Assembly (NCBI RefSeq): GCF_040054535.1
Contig: NC_090792.1
Span: 9,076,491-9,140,490, forward strand
Source of the DNA: Antennarius striatus
Taxonomy: Eukaryota > Chordata > Actinopteri > Lophiiformes > Antennariidae
DNA: 64,000 nt
Direction: 5' to 3'
Part shown: one piece after another, positions 38,118 through 53,500 of the stretch
How positions within the stretch are numbered: the stretch's first letter is position 1
Layout of the letters: every line of letters begins with the position of its first letter
Notes under the pieces: generated by a model
Database searches by the model: none
Told to the model about the DNA's origin: nothing
What the model saw: only the letters and a program-made list of their open reading frames with translations
Position numbers and translations under genes: made by a program

Positions 38118-40291
38118 TCAGTTATCCATCCATCCATCTTGCACCGCTTATCCGTAGTCGGGTCGCGGGGGCAGCAGCTTCAAAAGGGAGCCCCAAACTT
38201 CCCTTTTCCCCGCCACATTGCCAGCCTTGAATGGGGGATCCCAAGGCGTTCCGAGGTCAGTGTTGAGATAGAATCCCTCCACCTGGTCCTGGGTCTGCAC
38301 CGAAGTCTCCTCCAAGCTGGTTGCTCAAGGAACACCTCCCTAGGGAGGCACCCAGAGGCATCCACACCAGATGCCCAAACCACCTCAACTGACTCCTTTC
38401 CACACGAAGGAGCAACGACTCTACTCTGAGCCCCTCGCAAATAGCAGTGTTTCTCACCCTATCTCTAAAGGTGACACCAGCTATCTGCCTGAGAAAGACC
38501 ATTTCCGTCGCATGTATCCGCGATCTTGTTCTTTCGGTCATGACTCATGACCATAGGTGAGGGTAGGAATGAAGATTGAACGGTAGATGGAGAGCTTTGC
38601 CTCTCGGCTTAGCTCCCTCTTTGTGGCAACAGTGCAATATAGTGACTGCAATACCGCTCCCGCTGCCCCAATTCTCCATTCAATCCCACGTTCCATTGTT
38701 CCCTCACACATGAACAGGACCCCAAGACACTTAAACTTCTTCACTTGTGGAAGGACCTCATTTCCCACTCAGAGAAGGCATTCCACCGGCTTTCTGCTAA
38801 GGACCATGGCCTCAGATGCAAACAGGACCACATCATCTGCAAAAAAGCAGCGATGCAATCCTCAGCCCATCAAACTGTTAACCCTCCTCACCACGACTAC
38901 GCCTTGATATCCTGTCCATGAAAATCACAAACAGAATTGGTGACAAAGCGCAGCCCTGGCTAAGGCTAACAGCCACTGAGGACAAGTCCGAATTACTGCC
39001 AAGAACCCAATTGGGGCTCTCACTTTGGGTGTACAGGGATTGGATTGCCCTGAGGAAAGGCCCCCTCACCCCATATTCCCGCAGTACCTCCCACAGTGTA
39101 TCCCTGGGGACCCAATTGTACGCCTTCTCAAAGTCCACAAAACACATGTAGACTGGATGAGCATACTCCCAAGCCCTCTCTAGGATCCCTGCAAGAGTGA
39201 AAAGCTGGACTGTTGTTCCATGACCAGGACGGCTCTGCCTCTGCAATAGAGGACGGATCAGTTGGAGCCAGGAGTTCCACAAAGTGTTCCTTCCACCAAC
39301 TGACATCCTCCTCAATTGAGCTCAACAGTGTCCCATCCTTGCCGTATAGTTTGGATGGTCCCGATTTCCCCTCCTGTGGTGTCGAACAGTCCTTCAGAAC
39401 AACTTTGGTGCTGTCCGAAAGTCCTTCTCCATGGCATCTCTGAACTCCTACCATACCCTCTGTTGTGCCTCCATCACAGCCGAGGCTGCAGAACTTTTGG
39501 CCTGTCGGTACCCTGCAACTGCCTTAGGAGTCCCCAGGGACAGCATGCCCCTGAAAGCCTCCTTCTTCAGTCAGACGACTTCCCTGACCAGCGGGGTCCA
39601 TCACGGTCTTCGAGGGTTACCGCCTCTTGAGGCAACAAAGACCTTGAGACCACAGCTCTTAGCTGCAGCTTCAGCAATGGAAGCTTTGAACATCGGCCAT
39701 TCACGTTCGATGTCCCCAGCCCCTCCACAGGGATGCATGAGAAGTTCCTTCGGAGGTGTGAATTGAAGGCCTCACGGACAGAGTCCTCCTCCAGACATTC
39801 CCAGTTCACCCACACTACTCATTTGGGCTTACCAGGTCTATCCAAAGGTTCCCCCGCCAACGGACCCAACTCACCACCAGGTGTTGATCAGTTGAAAGCT
39901 CTGCCCCTCTCTTCACCCGAGTCTCCAAAACACATGGTCCAAGGTCAGATGATACCATCACAAGATCGATCATTGACCTCTGACCCAGGGTACTCTGGTA
40001 CCACATGCACTTATGAGCATCCTTGTGCTTGAACATGGTGTTAGTTATCGACAATCTATGACCAGCACAGAAGTCCAACAACAAAACACCGCTCGGGTTT
40101 ACATCAGGGAGGCCATTCCTCCCAATCACGCCCTTCCAGGTGTCTCCATCATTGCCGACATGTGCATTGAAGTTCCCCAGGAGAACAATGGAGTCCCCTA
40201 CAAGGATCTCGTGAAGGACCCCATTTAGGGACCCCAAAAAGGCAGAATACTCCGAGCTGCTTTTTGGTGCATACGCACAAACAGTCAAGAG
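38118..40291 (-). mobile_element. Degenerate RTE/Rex3-like non-LTR retrotransposon
   Basis: Read on the minus strand from 40291 down. First comes an endonuclease region with [55 protein letters not shown] and [14 protein letters not shown] linker with VSWWKEHFVELL follows. The reverse transcriptase follows with MCFVDFEKAYNWVPRDTLW, LSQGCALSPILFVIFMDRIS, a frameshifted FADDVVLFAS, GNEVLPQVKKFKCLGVLF and LSREAKLSIYRSIFIPTLTY. The C-terminal RSQLRWFGHL is last. The 3' end at 38124-38138 is a run of ATCC units, as in fish RTE elements. The N-terminal part of the endonuclease and the first RT blocks are missing, and stops and frameshifts break every domain, so it is dead. Confidence 0.85.
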
Positions 40292-40639
40292 TTTTAATTA
40301 TACTATACTTATGATACTAGATAACATGGCTGTAGAGTCTCAGTTTTGAGTGTAAGGGCAATGTGTTCAATTAACTAGCATAAAATAAACAAAACATTGA
40401 GAAAGGTTTTCGAGTCCAAGATGTGTTCAAAAAAGTTGAACGTGTGGAAAATTCTAAATCCAAAGACTTCACTTTACAGTGACATAAAACAAACAAGGCA
40501 TCCAGCGACACCCCTGAATTCAACATTTTAACCTGACCTACACATTTTTGTGCCTCTGGTTTCCTGAAAATTTTGCTTTTTGTTTTGTGATTATATCTCA
40601 TCAGGTTTCAGAGATGTGAAATGTAGCCGCAAGAGGGCA

Positions 40640-41005
40640 CAAGCCAGTGTCTTATTGTGCCGGTCCCAAGCCCGGATAAATACAGAGGGTTGTGTCAGGA
40701 AGGGCATCCGGCGTAAAACTTTTGCCAAATCAAACATGCGAATCAAACCTATGACGTCCATACCGGATCGGTTGAGGCCCGGGTTAACAACAACCGCCAT
40801 CGGCGCTGTTGACCTACAGGGCGCCGGTGGAAATTGGACTACTGTTGGTTGAAGGAGAGGAGGAAAGTGCGTTCGCACGAAGAGAGAGGAGCGCCAAGAG
40901 TATAGGACTGAGAGTAGGGACGCTGAATGTTGGAACTATGACAGGAAAAGGTAGAGGGTTGGTTGACATGATGCACGTGACTGCCTTCCGTGACTGCGAT
41001 GAGTA
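40640..41005 (+). mobile_element. 5' fragment of a second RTE-like retrotransposon
   Basis: Starts with the conserved 5' UTR block GTGCCGGTCCCAAGCCCGGA, then CAGGAAGGGCATCCGGCGTA, CATACCGGATCGG and GTTGACCTACAGGGCGCCGG. It then opens into the endonuclease N-terminus LRVGTLNVGTMTGKGRGLVDMM. It stops after roughly ten more codons and runs directly into repeat copy C2. Keeping the 5' end while losing the 3' end is unusual for LINEs, which are normally 5'-truncated, so a later deletion is implied. It may belong to the same family as the 3' fragment at 20515-20945. Confidence 0.7.
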
Positions 41006-41010
41006 CAAAA

Positions 41011-41215
41011 CTTGAAATTTTACCTTGACCTAGTTTTCTCAGGGTCAAGGTCATCCTCTCATTTCATCCCCTTTGCCGCCCGAGTAACGGGTTTTTTATT
41101 TCATCTTTCTTTCTGCACCAAATATCTTGTGAATATATTTGGTGGATGAACGGATGGAGGAACACACAAACATTGACAATTACAATACGTCACTGCTTCG
41201 CAGTAAAAGATGAGT
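41011..41215 (+). repeat. Dispersed repeat family C, copy 2
   Basis: This is the reverse-complement counterpart of 21935-22130, with the same ordered blocks (TTGAAATTTTACCTTGACCT, TTTCTCAGGGTCAAGGTCAT, CATCCCCTTTGCCGCC, CCAAATAT and CGTCACTGCTTCGCAG). It abuts the LINE 5' fragment. No coding potential. Confidence 0.6.
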
Positions 41216-42208
41216 TATATTTGTGGAACACATATTAGAACACATCCAGAAACCTGGACGTTATTGTTGAATTTCATGAGTCGATACTTGTCTAATCTTC
41301 TATAAAAGCAAAAAGTTTTTAATGTAAACGGTCCATCATCTGTTTCTCTATGCACATCTGATTTCCTTAAAGCCTTATCAGAAAATGTGCAGACAACTTG
41401 ACGCCTTGCTTGCCAGCAGCTGTCTGTTCACTCAGCCAGAAATCAAGTGGTACTAGCGGACACCAACTGCAGAGCTCCCCAAAGGCTGGAGTCACAACTG
41501 GCCGGCTGAGCAAGGGATGTGACTCACACAACTCATTTGCATATTCACAACTGACTCAAGGAAGTACACTCTTCCAAGCTAATATGAAGAACACTATGGG
41601 ACTGGTTTCTGTAATGTGGTGCTGAGGACTTATGCAACCAAGAACAATTACTCAAGCATGTAAATACCTAACCCTGAAACAAGTCATCATAGGTGACTAA
41701 CAGTAAACCACAGAAAGTGAAGACAACATCTCAAGGTCACGTCCAGCAGGAATAATCGTATCCAAAATGTCTGCTGGAGAAGCCCTGGTTCTATTTGACC
41801 TCAGAGTCTCCTTGTCTTTATAAAAACATTTGATGGTAGGTCCTCAAGCTTGGTTCTGACAGACAGGATTGATTTTTTGTTTTAGCTGGTATGCCAAAAC
41901 AAAATATATATCTGTTCAAAGGCTGAAAAGCACTTCCTTGGCATAGAGGGATAACTGTGTTAGTCTAGTGAGGGAGCAGGGGTTGTGAATTATCCTGTAT
42001 CAGATCCAGTCTGGGAGAAACTTTCCCTCAGTTGAGTTCTAGAGGCATGCTGCCATCTGCTGATGTACATACAACACAGAATGATAGTTCATCAATTTCC
42101 CTAACTGAAACATCCAAACATCAAATTTAAAATACTTTGATTACTGCAATGGGAGTGTAACTTTATCAGTGACAGACACAATATTAAAATGTAAACAACA
42201 TGTTCAAG
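41216..42208. other. Spacer downstream of siva1
   Basis: No gene was seen. It holds a CTCF-like word at 42051-42063 but is otherwise unremarkable AT-rich sequence. Confidence 0.55.
42051..42063 (-). promoter_or_regulatory. CTCF-like site
   Basis: The minus strand reads TCAGCAGATGGCA, 12 of 13 matches to CCASYAGRKGGCA. It lies in the spacer between zbtb42 and siva1, where gene orientation changes. Such matches occur by chance and binding is not shown. Confidence 0.25.
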
Positions 42209-42214
42209 TTTATT
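42209..42214 (-). terminator. siva1: siva1 polyadenylation signal
   Basis: AATAAA on the minus strand, 138 nt beyond the siva1 stop codon. Confidence 0.6.
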
Positions 42215-42351
42215 TCAGTTAGTTCTGGAATGCAATACATATGTACAAGAAAACATTCAGATCACAAGTATAAAATGCAGCCATTGTAGTAGTTCAGGTA
42301 AGGCAATGACATAAATTCAAAAATAAAGTCCTGAGCCTGCTGTTGTCTTCT

Positions 42352-45096
42352 CTACGTTGAGCAGCTGCAGCACAGTACTTCATCATATCGCCCACTGTAA
42401 CTGTGAAAGAAAATATTACATTACAATAATTCAGTAACACTTTGATAAGCTAAAATATTTGCGTCCAAGGATACAGACACATATAAAATTGAGCTAATGT
42501 GGATATATCTCACCCAAAATCATAGGGTAGTGTGAACAAAGTGACAAAATTAGTTCAAATACGCCTAATATTATAAAATAATTAAATAGTAGTGATGATG
42601 CAGTAATAAGATTAACCCCCTTGAGGTCTCTACAAAACATCTGAAATATCACTTGACTTAATCAAGCACTTTTTGAAAAGATGTTGATAGATTTTGCAGA
42701 GGAAAATGCTAACAGTTGGAAGGATTATTTCTCCCATACTGCAGTCATCAGTAGCAGTTTGACTCAGAAAGGAGAGCCTGAATATCCAACCATCTACCAT
42801 ATGAATAACGACTGACTGTTAATACAAATCCATCTTAAGCTTACAAACCCATAAAATTTATCTTTAATATAGTACAGAAAAAAGTGGCTGTCACATCTTC
42901 AGCTGTTTCTGCCACTTTGCGGGTCACAGGGGTTGCTGGAGCCTATCCCCGCTGACTATGAGATGATAATATAGCTTGTTATTCTAATTTATTGTACAGT
43001 TACATGATATTATGTGCTTTTAATAGTTTACTGGTGATTTAAAATTTCAATATTTGTAAATCAAGTAAAATGATGTAAACTTGATTTTTATTTTTCCATG
43101 TATTGTTTTTCTGAAAACTGACTTAAGCCGAGGTATCCAACATGAAAAAAACATACTTGTCAGTTTTATGATTTATTTTAGCACTTGCACTTCTGAGTAT
43201 GGTGACCGTGAACTCAGACTCAGTCTATGGTCATCATTTAGCACTGTAGTAGTTTAGAGGATTAACACTATAGGTATGCATATTTAATTTAAATGTAAGC
43301 GTGGTGTCTGATTGTGGCGGTCTGCCTCGGCCAAAAATGTTGGATTGATTTTCCCCCCAGTTCAAGCATGATCCAGGCAAATATCATATAAACATTGTTT
43401 TTAACACAGCAAATATTTTTTCACAAGATGCTTAAATATTAATATGTGCTTGCAAACTTTCTGAATAAACTGTCCATAAAGATAAGTATGTTTCAGCCCA
43501 CATGAACTTTCCTTAGCAGTAATGTATTTCTATCAGTTATAACACAGATGAAGGTGCAGAATATGAAGCTTTGCAGACATTCCTGATGATCAAAACCTAC
43601 ATTACACTGCTAATTTGAAAGCCTTACCAATGTTAAGATACACAAAATGCTACCATGACAGCAACTTAAGAAATTAAATATGACTTACTCTGTGATGGTG
43701 CACACAGAGCAGCAGAGACTGAAGCATCTTGAGCACTGTTGCGTACAGGAGGAGCAGACTAGACGGTCACATTGGGAACATGGTGCCTTAGAACCATGTC
43801 TCTTCTGACACAGAGAGCACCCTGAGGGGGCCGCTGTCACACCTACAAACGAACCACACTTTAATACAGCAGATTTGATTGACATTTATCAAAATTTAAA
43901 AGTAACTACAGCATAAACCCATACTACAATACTCTAATTACCTTGTAAATATACTTCTCTTCAGTGGTACCACGTGTAATCCTTCTTACTCTTTTTTATT
44001 CTTCGTCTTAACATTTATTCAGTGACTTTTCTGAACACTTGCTGTTGTGTATTGTGTGTGTGTAATATGTTTGTTAAATATTATTACACACACACACAAA
44101 TTTCACCCTTGAATGGTGTTTATTCTGTTATTCTTCATATGCTGCGGTAACATCCAAAATCCATATTCTCCAGTTTGGGATTAATAAGGTAAATATCTTA
44201 CTAAAAATCACATTTGTGACAATCCTGACATCTCCTGGTGAAAAGCATGAACTGAACAAAGCACAAGTACACACAACTAAGTACTTGTGGCCTTTAATTA
44301 CAGTGACTTCTTTCATTAAAATGAGTCAGCAAATGCTACTTGGATCGAATGGGCAGCGACTTCTCCACTGCCGCTTTCATTAATACATTGTAATGTTTTC
44401 ACATCTATGGAATTTTGTTTACTATAACTGTCTCAATGAATTGTGTTCATCTCCTGCAGCTAACAAATAACAAGTACTAATAAAAAAAAAGTGATTTACT
44501 GGCGGACTACACTCACTCAGTCAGTTGTTGCATTCTAAGTTTATGTTAACATTAGCTATCAGTTCAGGCTCACCTTGTACAGAGTTCGCTTTTTTAATCC
44601 TGCCGTCGTATCCGATCAGCGTCTGTCCTCTCAGAAGCGTGGGGGAGCTCGTAGGGGTCGGCGTGTGTCCGGCGGACAGGGGGTCGGCGCGCCTCTCCTC
44701 TCCAGTCCACAGCTTCCCCATCACTGCCTTGGCACCGTTAAAAAGCAAATTCTTTGTTTTTTCTGGAGAGAAAATAAACAATAAATTAAATGATATTTCA
44801 GTCCGATGATCAATTGACTACCGTCGCGTCCGCAGATGGGCGACCGTCCACGGGGTAACAGCCCACAGGAGAGCAGGGATGTGGGTAACAGCGGTAGCAT
44901 TTAGCGAAGGCATCAACGTTAGCAAGCGTTAGCGCAACACAGCAGTGTCCGCTGGACTGTGACGACATTACTTACCGTACACTTCTTGTTTGTATTTGCT
45001 CCCAAACACGCCGTAGTTGTTGAGTTCCTGTTGTCCGATATGAATTTTATACTGAGAAGAAAACGTTTCCGAAAACGGACAAGCTCGTTTAGGCAT
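42352..45096 (-). CDS. siva1: Apoptosis regulatory protein SIVA1
   Basis: Coding exons are 44976-45096, 44574-44762, 43689-43842 and 42352-42400. Together they are 513 nt (170 residues plus stop) with continuous phase and GT-AG junctions. The family is a small zinc-binding, cysteine-rich adaptor that binds CD27 and other TNF-receptor tails and promotes apoptosis. The start MPKRACPFSETFSSQYKIHI matches the SIVA1 N-terminus. Exon 1 ends QEVY, and exon 2 continues EKTKNLLFNGAK and GQTLIGYDGRIKKAN. Exons 3-4 form the Cys-rich C-terminus: GCSLCQKRHGSKAPCSQCDR, LVCSSCTQQCSRCFSLCCSV, then DYSGRYDEVLCCSCST. Human SIVA1 has 175 residues, so this copy is full length. It lies head-to-tail after adss1 on the same strand, as in human. 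Confidence 0.92.
42905..42965. repeat. Degenerate dispersed repeat fragment
   Basis: GCCACTTTGCGGGTCACAGG followed by GGTTGCTGGAGCCTATCCCC. This is a short relic of the same common teleost family as 1471-1556, here in the last siva1 intron. Confidence 0.55.
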
Positions 45097-45310
45097 TTTA
45101 GCTACGAAAAGTAGTGCGACACAGACTTTCACGCTTGTTTGTTGCGGGAAAAATGTAATGGAGGGAGACAGAAGCCAATCACACTCATAGTATTTATTAT
45201 CACGTGACAATTACAGCGAATCAAAACACCCTCCCAGTGTCACGTGAGGTGTTCCATAAACTACGTTCTAAGTCGTCCATGCTGCGTTACGTTCACTGCC
45301 TCTCGCGAGG
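45097..45310 (-). promoter_or_regulatory. siva1: siva1 promoter with two CACGTG E-boxes and TCTCGCGAG
   Basis: Just upstream of the siva1 start codon are CACGTGA words at 45201-45207 and 45241-45247, exactly 40 bp apart. The first sits in ATCACGTGAC and the second in GTCACGTGAG, both palindromic E-boxes of the USF/MYC/TFE type. TCTCGCGAG, a vertebrate core-promoter word, is at 45301-45309. There is no TATA box. The gene start probably lies between 45096 and 45200. Confidence 0.5.
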
Positions 45311-45708
45311 TTTGGGATTTCGGAAGACACTGCCCAAATATCAGATGTGTGAAATTATGCAGGCGTTGTGTTCTTTTATAATATTGCTGATTTCATTAAT
45401 TCATCACTTTCTTAAAACGATTGCTTGTAATTTTTTTTTACAAAAAATATTTTTTAAATGAATCATTTAAAACATCAACAAATAGTTGTTTTTTTTAAAT
45501 GTTTCTTGAAAAGTCTGAAAACATGATTTAGGGCTTAAATCATTTTATGTCCTAAAATATTGATCACCTAACCCTGATATAGGTGATATTTTAAGAAGGC
45601 GTAGAATTTTAAGGTTTTTTTTAGAAAATCTGTTCTGGCTCAATTATTACAAGTTCAGATGAAACAGTCCTGACATACAAAATAAATAAATAGAATGTAG
45701 TAATAAGA

Positions 45709-45728
45709 ATTTATTTGTAATATTTATT
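45709..45728 (-). terminator. adss1: adss1 polyadenylation signals
   Basis: Two AATAAA words on the minus strand lie in a short tandem duplication (ATTTATTTGTAAT twice on the plus strand), about 170 nt beyond the adss1 stop. The siva1 promoter begins about 400 bp further on. Confidence 0.5.
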
Positions 45729-45893
45729 TGTAATATTAAAAGAGCAAGGACAGATTGCAATAAAACAAACATAACCAACTCTGTTGAAAGGTTTTTAATT
45801 AATGGAGATGACAATTTTATGTGATGAAAATCACCACAACCATATCATTCCACATTGTTTGTGCTTCCACTTAGAAGAGATAAAGAGTTGCCT

Positions 45894-49824
<3,931 letters not shown>

Positions 49825-50060
49825 GATCTTGGACGCAGTGGTCGGTGGGTCTCAAGAAGACTAAGCTGCCTGCAAGAGAGGCATTGCCATATGTGTAACT
49901 TCATAGCCGATGATGTCAGAGTCAGACGCGCAGGAGCGCGTAGCCGCGCTGAGGCCGGTTGTCTCCAAGGCTGTTGGAGCAAACAGAGAACCCTCTCCCC
50001 TCCAGACAAATGGATGCACGAATGTGTTTTCACACCTTGAAAACAGCTGCCAATATTCAA
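49825..50060 (-). promoter_or_regulatory. adss1: adss1 5' UTR and promoter
   Basis: CpG-richer stretch (ACGCGCAGGAGCGCGTAGCC around 49926-49945) directly upstream of the adss1 ATG and only about 100-250 bp from the inf2 polyadenylation signal. No TATA box is obvious. The start site was not determined. Confidence 0.45.
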
Positions 50061-50144
50061 TATGCTTGATGTAACCTGTAAATAAAAAGAAACGATCTAA
50101 AATCTAAAATGACTGATCCCAAGCGGCTGAACAGTAAATCCAAT

Positions 50145-50150
50145 TTTATT
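50145..50150 (-). terminator. inf2: inf2 distal polyadenylation signal
   Basis: AATAAA on the minus strand, 437 nt beyond the stop codon of the last inf2 exon. It would end inf2 just short of the adss1 promoter. Confidence 0.5.
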
Positions 50151-50586
50151 AAAATGAAATTAACATTAAAATTTACATTCCATTAAGTGCTGTCCATATA
50201 TTTCATGTTATAGATCATTTAGATAATATATCAAGAGACAATATAGAAGCAGTTATTTTTCTTGTACCAAACACTTTTTTTTTTCTACAGTAGCTGAAAA
50301 GTAAATAGAGAATATAGCAAAACACACTCACTGCATATTACAAGTATACAAAACATATAAAGCATATTGAACTCTTTTGAATCATTCTGAATTTTAACCA
50401 CTCATATACACAAAAACTATTAATTTACATAAAGTGACAGTAACTAACATCCCCACTGTGACGATCTCGGCACCAGATTCCTTTGCTTTTTCAGATCGTT
50501 GCAACAGATCGTTGAGGGGTAAATGTTCATGAAGTCTCACAATAAAATATACTTCAGTCATTCCAGTTCAGAAATCTTACGTGAAA

Positions 50587-53500
50587 TTAACATTTTCTCT
50601 TCCCTCTTGATTTTCTCTTTCTGGAGTCACCTAGGGAAACAGAGACTGAAATGAATAGCCAGAATCAAAACACATCTAAATAAATTCCTTTAATGCACTT
50701 TAGTTATAACTACAGTTTGAAGACAAAGCTACATCAGCTTTAAAATGTTAAACTTTTTTTAATTTAAAAGTATTGGTAATGCATTTATGTCACATACAAT
50801 ATAATTCATAGACATTTCACAAAGCTCAGGAAGTTTACACAAGACTGTTAGTGTTAAAAAACACCCGCATTTGCAGATTTAGGTAATGGACAAGAAAATA
50901 TGGAAGGAGAGACACAAAAGTGACAGCTTTCATGAAAAAAAACTCATTCCACGATGGCTTCACAAAGACTCCACAAGCTGCAAGACTCTGAGATAATAAT
51001 TAAAAAAAGAAAAAAAACACTGTGATGTTAGATCACCAAGTATTAAAGAAGGATTAATTGCATTAAAAGTAGAATTAGAATTAGTTTTCCCCTGGTTATT
51101 AGCATCACCTCAGAACACATTGGTCAAATGCTGTTAAACATTTGATCACCACTTCATTGTAAGTGTGTTATGAGAGAGTGAGTGTTAGAAGCCGGACAAC
51201 AGAGACAAATGAAATCCAGGTTCCAGTTAGACCAACAAATGACGCGTTACTTGCAACAAAGCTTTGACAGTGAATTCATTAGGATGATGTTCCTGCTTAC
51301 AGTTTGCCATCCCACTGTTTTGACCTACCTCACTGCAACACACAGCCTTTTTTATGTTTAGTGTGTCCTTTCCCACTGTTACCTTGTGTTTCAGAGAGTC
51401 AAAAACAGATTGTTCAAACAAGCTGACCATATTTATATCCATTCATTATTAAATCTGCAAAACAGTGCTGCACACTGTACATACAATTTATTAAAATGCA
51501 TATTATTGTTATGCACAAGTATTTATGAATATACACTAAAATAGCCCATACATAAAATAGAAATTATTAAATTGAACAAAACCAAAATAAATAAAGACTT
51601 CCCTTTAAGAAACATCGAGAGACTAGCATTCCAAACATGTTCTTTATTTAAGTGAATGTAGAGATTACCTTGGTTACTCTTCTTTTTGTTTCGTTTAAAG
51701 AGGCCGTGCTGTTTCTTTGGTTCAGGCGTAACGGATGGCACAGCTTCAGACGCTGATGCCACATCTTCTGATTGAACTCCATCTGGGCTGTCATTCTCCT
51801 TGATGCCCTCACTGAGAGCAGCTACATTAGTTTGACGGTCCAAATGTTTGTAACTCACATCTTCATCTTCATTTTGGCTGGGTGTTTTTACAATAATGTG
51901 TTCTGGCTCATCTTCAACATTCTTTTGTCCTTCAGAATCTTTTAAATGGATTATTTTATTGCTGGTTGTAGTCTCCCCTCTTTCCATGCTATGGCTTTCA
52001 CTACTCTGCGTCATACTGTCTCCATCAAGTGAAGGACTTTCCTTGACATGGACATTGACACTAATGCCCACTTGCTCCTCTGATAGCGGGCAGGAGGCAT
52101 CATCTAGCACAGCCTCTAGCAGGTCTGAATCTGTGAGTGAAGATGGGCTCAGGACACTGGTCTCTGTTGAATCCAGTGAGACGCCATTTGTGGGGAGATA
52201 TGGTTGATGTACTGCTTCATTCGGATGTGATTGTATCAAATCTTGTGAAGGTACTACTGCCGTCTGTGGGTGTTTCCCATCCTGCAGAGAGACAGATTCT
52301 TCCTGGGGTTCCTGCCTCACTATGGCTTCTATTCCCAGGAGTATCTTGGGTGCTTTGACTGGTCCGTCTTGCACCACACTCTGTGATGCTGGTGGAGTTT
52401 CTTCTGATGGGCTGATGAAGCCGTTCACTCCGTCTGTGCTGTCGTGGTAACCCTTGGTCTGAGCCTTGCTGGGAGCGGAAATGGTGGCTAATTCTACGGC
52501 TTCTCCGTCTACAGGCTTCGCACTTGATCCTGACAAAGAAGTAGGCAGTGTTGATGGTGAAAATATGCAATAAGTACACCAAGACCATTATTAGCTCTTT
52601 TGAAACAGTGTGATATTTCACAGTGAGCAAAGACGCTTGAAGAAAAAAATATTTAATATAGCTTGGCAATACAGCTAAGCATTGGAGCTGGCATTGGTAG
52701 ATAGCGGACTGTGTTATGTCACAGATAAAAAGAGCATAAATGAAGCAGCAAAGCCGTGTCGTGGCTGGCACCTAAGTGTCACAGGAACGGAGCTAGGAAC
52801 TGTGGATGGAGGCCACAGTCTCTTGTCCTTACCAGATGGGCAGGTATCCCTATGCATTTCATTAGAAGGGAGGCTTTCCGAATCGCACCTTGGCCTGGTC
52901 TTTCTCAGGCTGAAACCCTTCCTGATATCCGCCAAGAGGTGGTCGATGATGCAACCATCATTCTGTGGCATAACGCCTTTCTTGACTGGTAGAGAAGAGA
53001 TTGGGAAAAAAAAAAAACCCCAGGGATTTAAAGACATTCTAGTCAAACCACATCATGAAGTAAGGCTTTTCACACTTACTAATTTTTCCATTCTCTCCCT
53101 TCTGCCTCTTGGACTCTTCCTCTGCCAACTGCTTCTTTCTCTTCTCAGCTTTGGCTGCCTGCTCTCTTCTGGTTTTGTTTTCCTGTCAGTATGAAAGTCA
53201 GGATGTCACTCACTGCCATGCCAAGCACATAATGTTCACAGAAATCTGTGTATTTTAGGGAGAGATGTGTCAACTCCTGAGTATAGGTATGCTAACTTAT
53301 AGTCAGGAGGCGAGCCTAAGCATGGTGCATTTATTTAGCCTGTGTTCTCATGCCTTCAAGTAAAAGGACAAAATATGATCCAAAACCTTCAGTGTCTTGA
53401 TGAAAAGTCCTCGGAAGGTCCTGATTGTTCCAAAGAGTTCCTCAAGCACCAGCTGATTGGGGTCTTCACTCAAATAGACAGCCAACTCCCTCTTCTTCTT

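Noticed and set aside
51227-51442. Open frame in the inf2 last intron as a possible CAAX exon
   Set aside because: Ends ...RHLLV, not a Cys-aliphatic-aliphatic-X box, and has no good acceptor at the right phase.
52682-53194. A 170-codon plus-strand open frame
   Set aside because: Antisense to two inf2 exons (52833-52985 and 53080-53182) and their introns, with no family resemblance.
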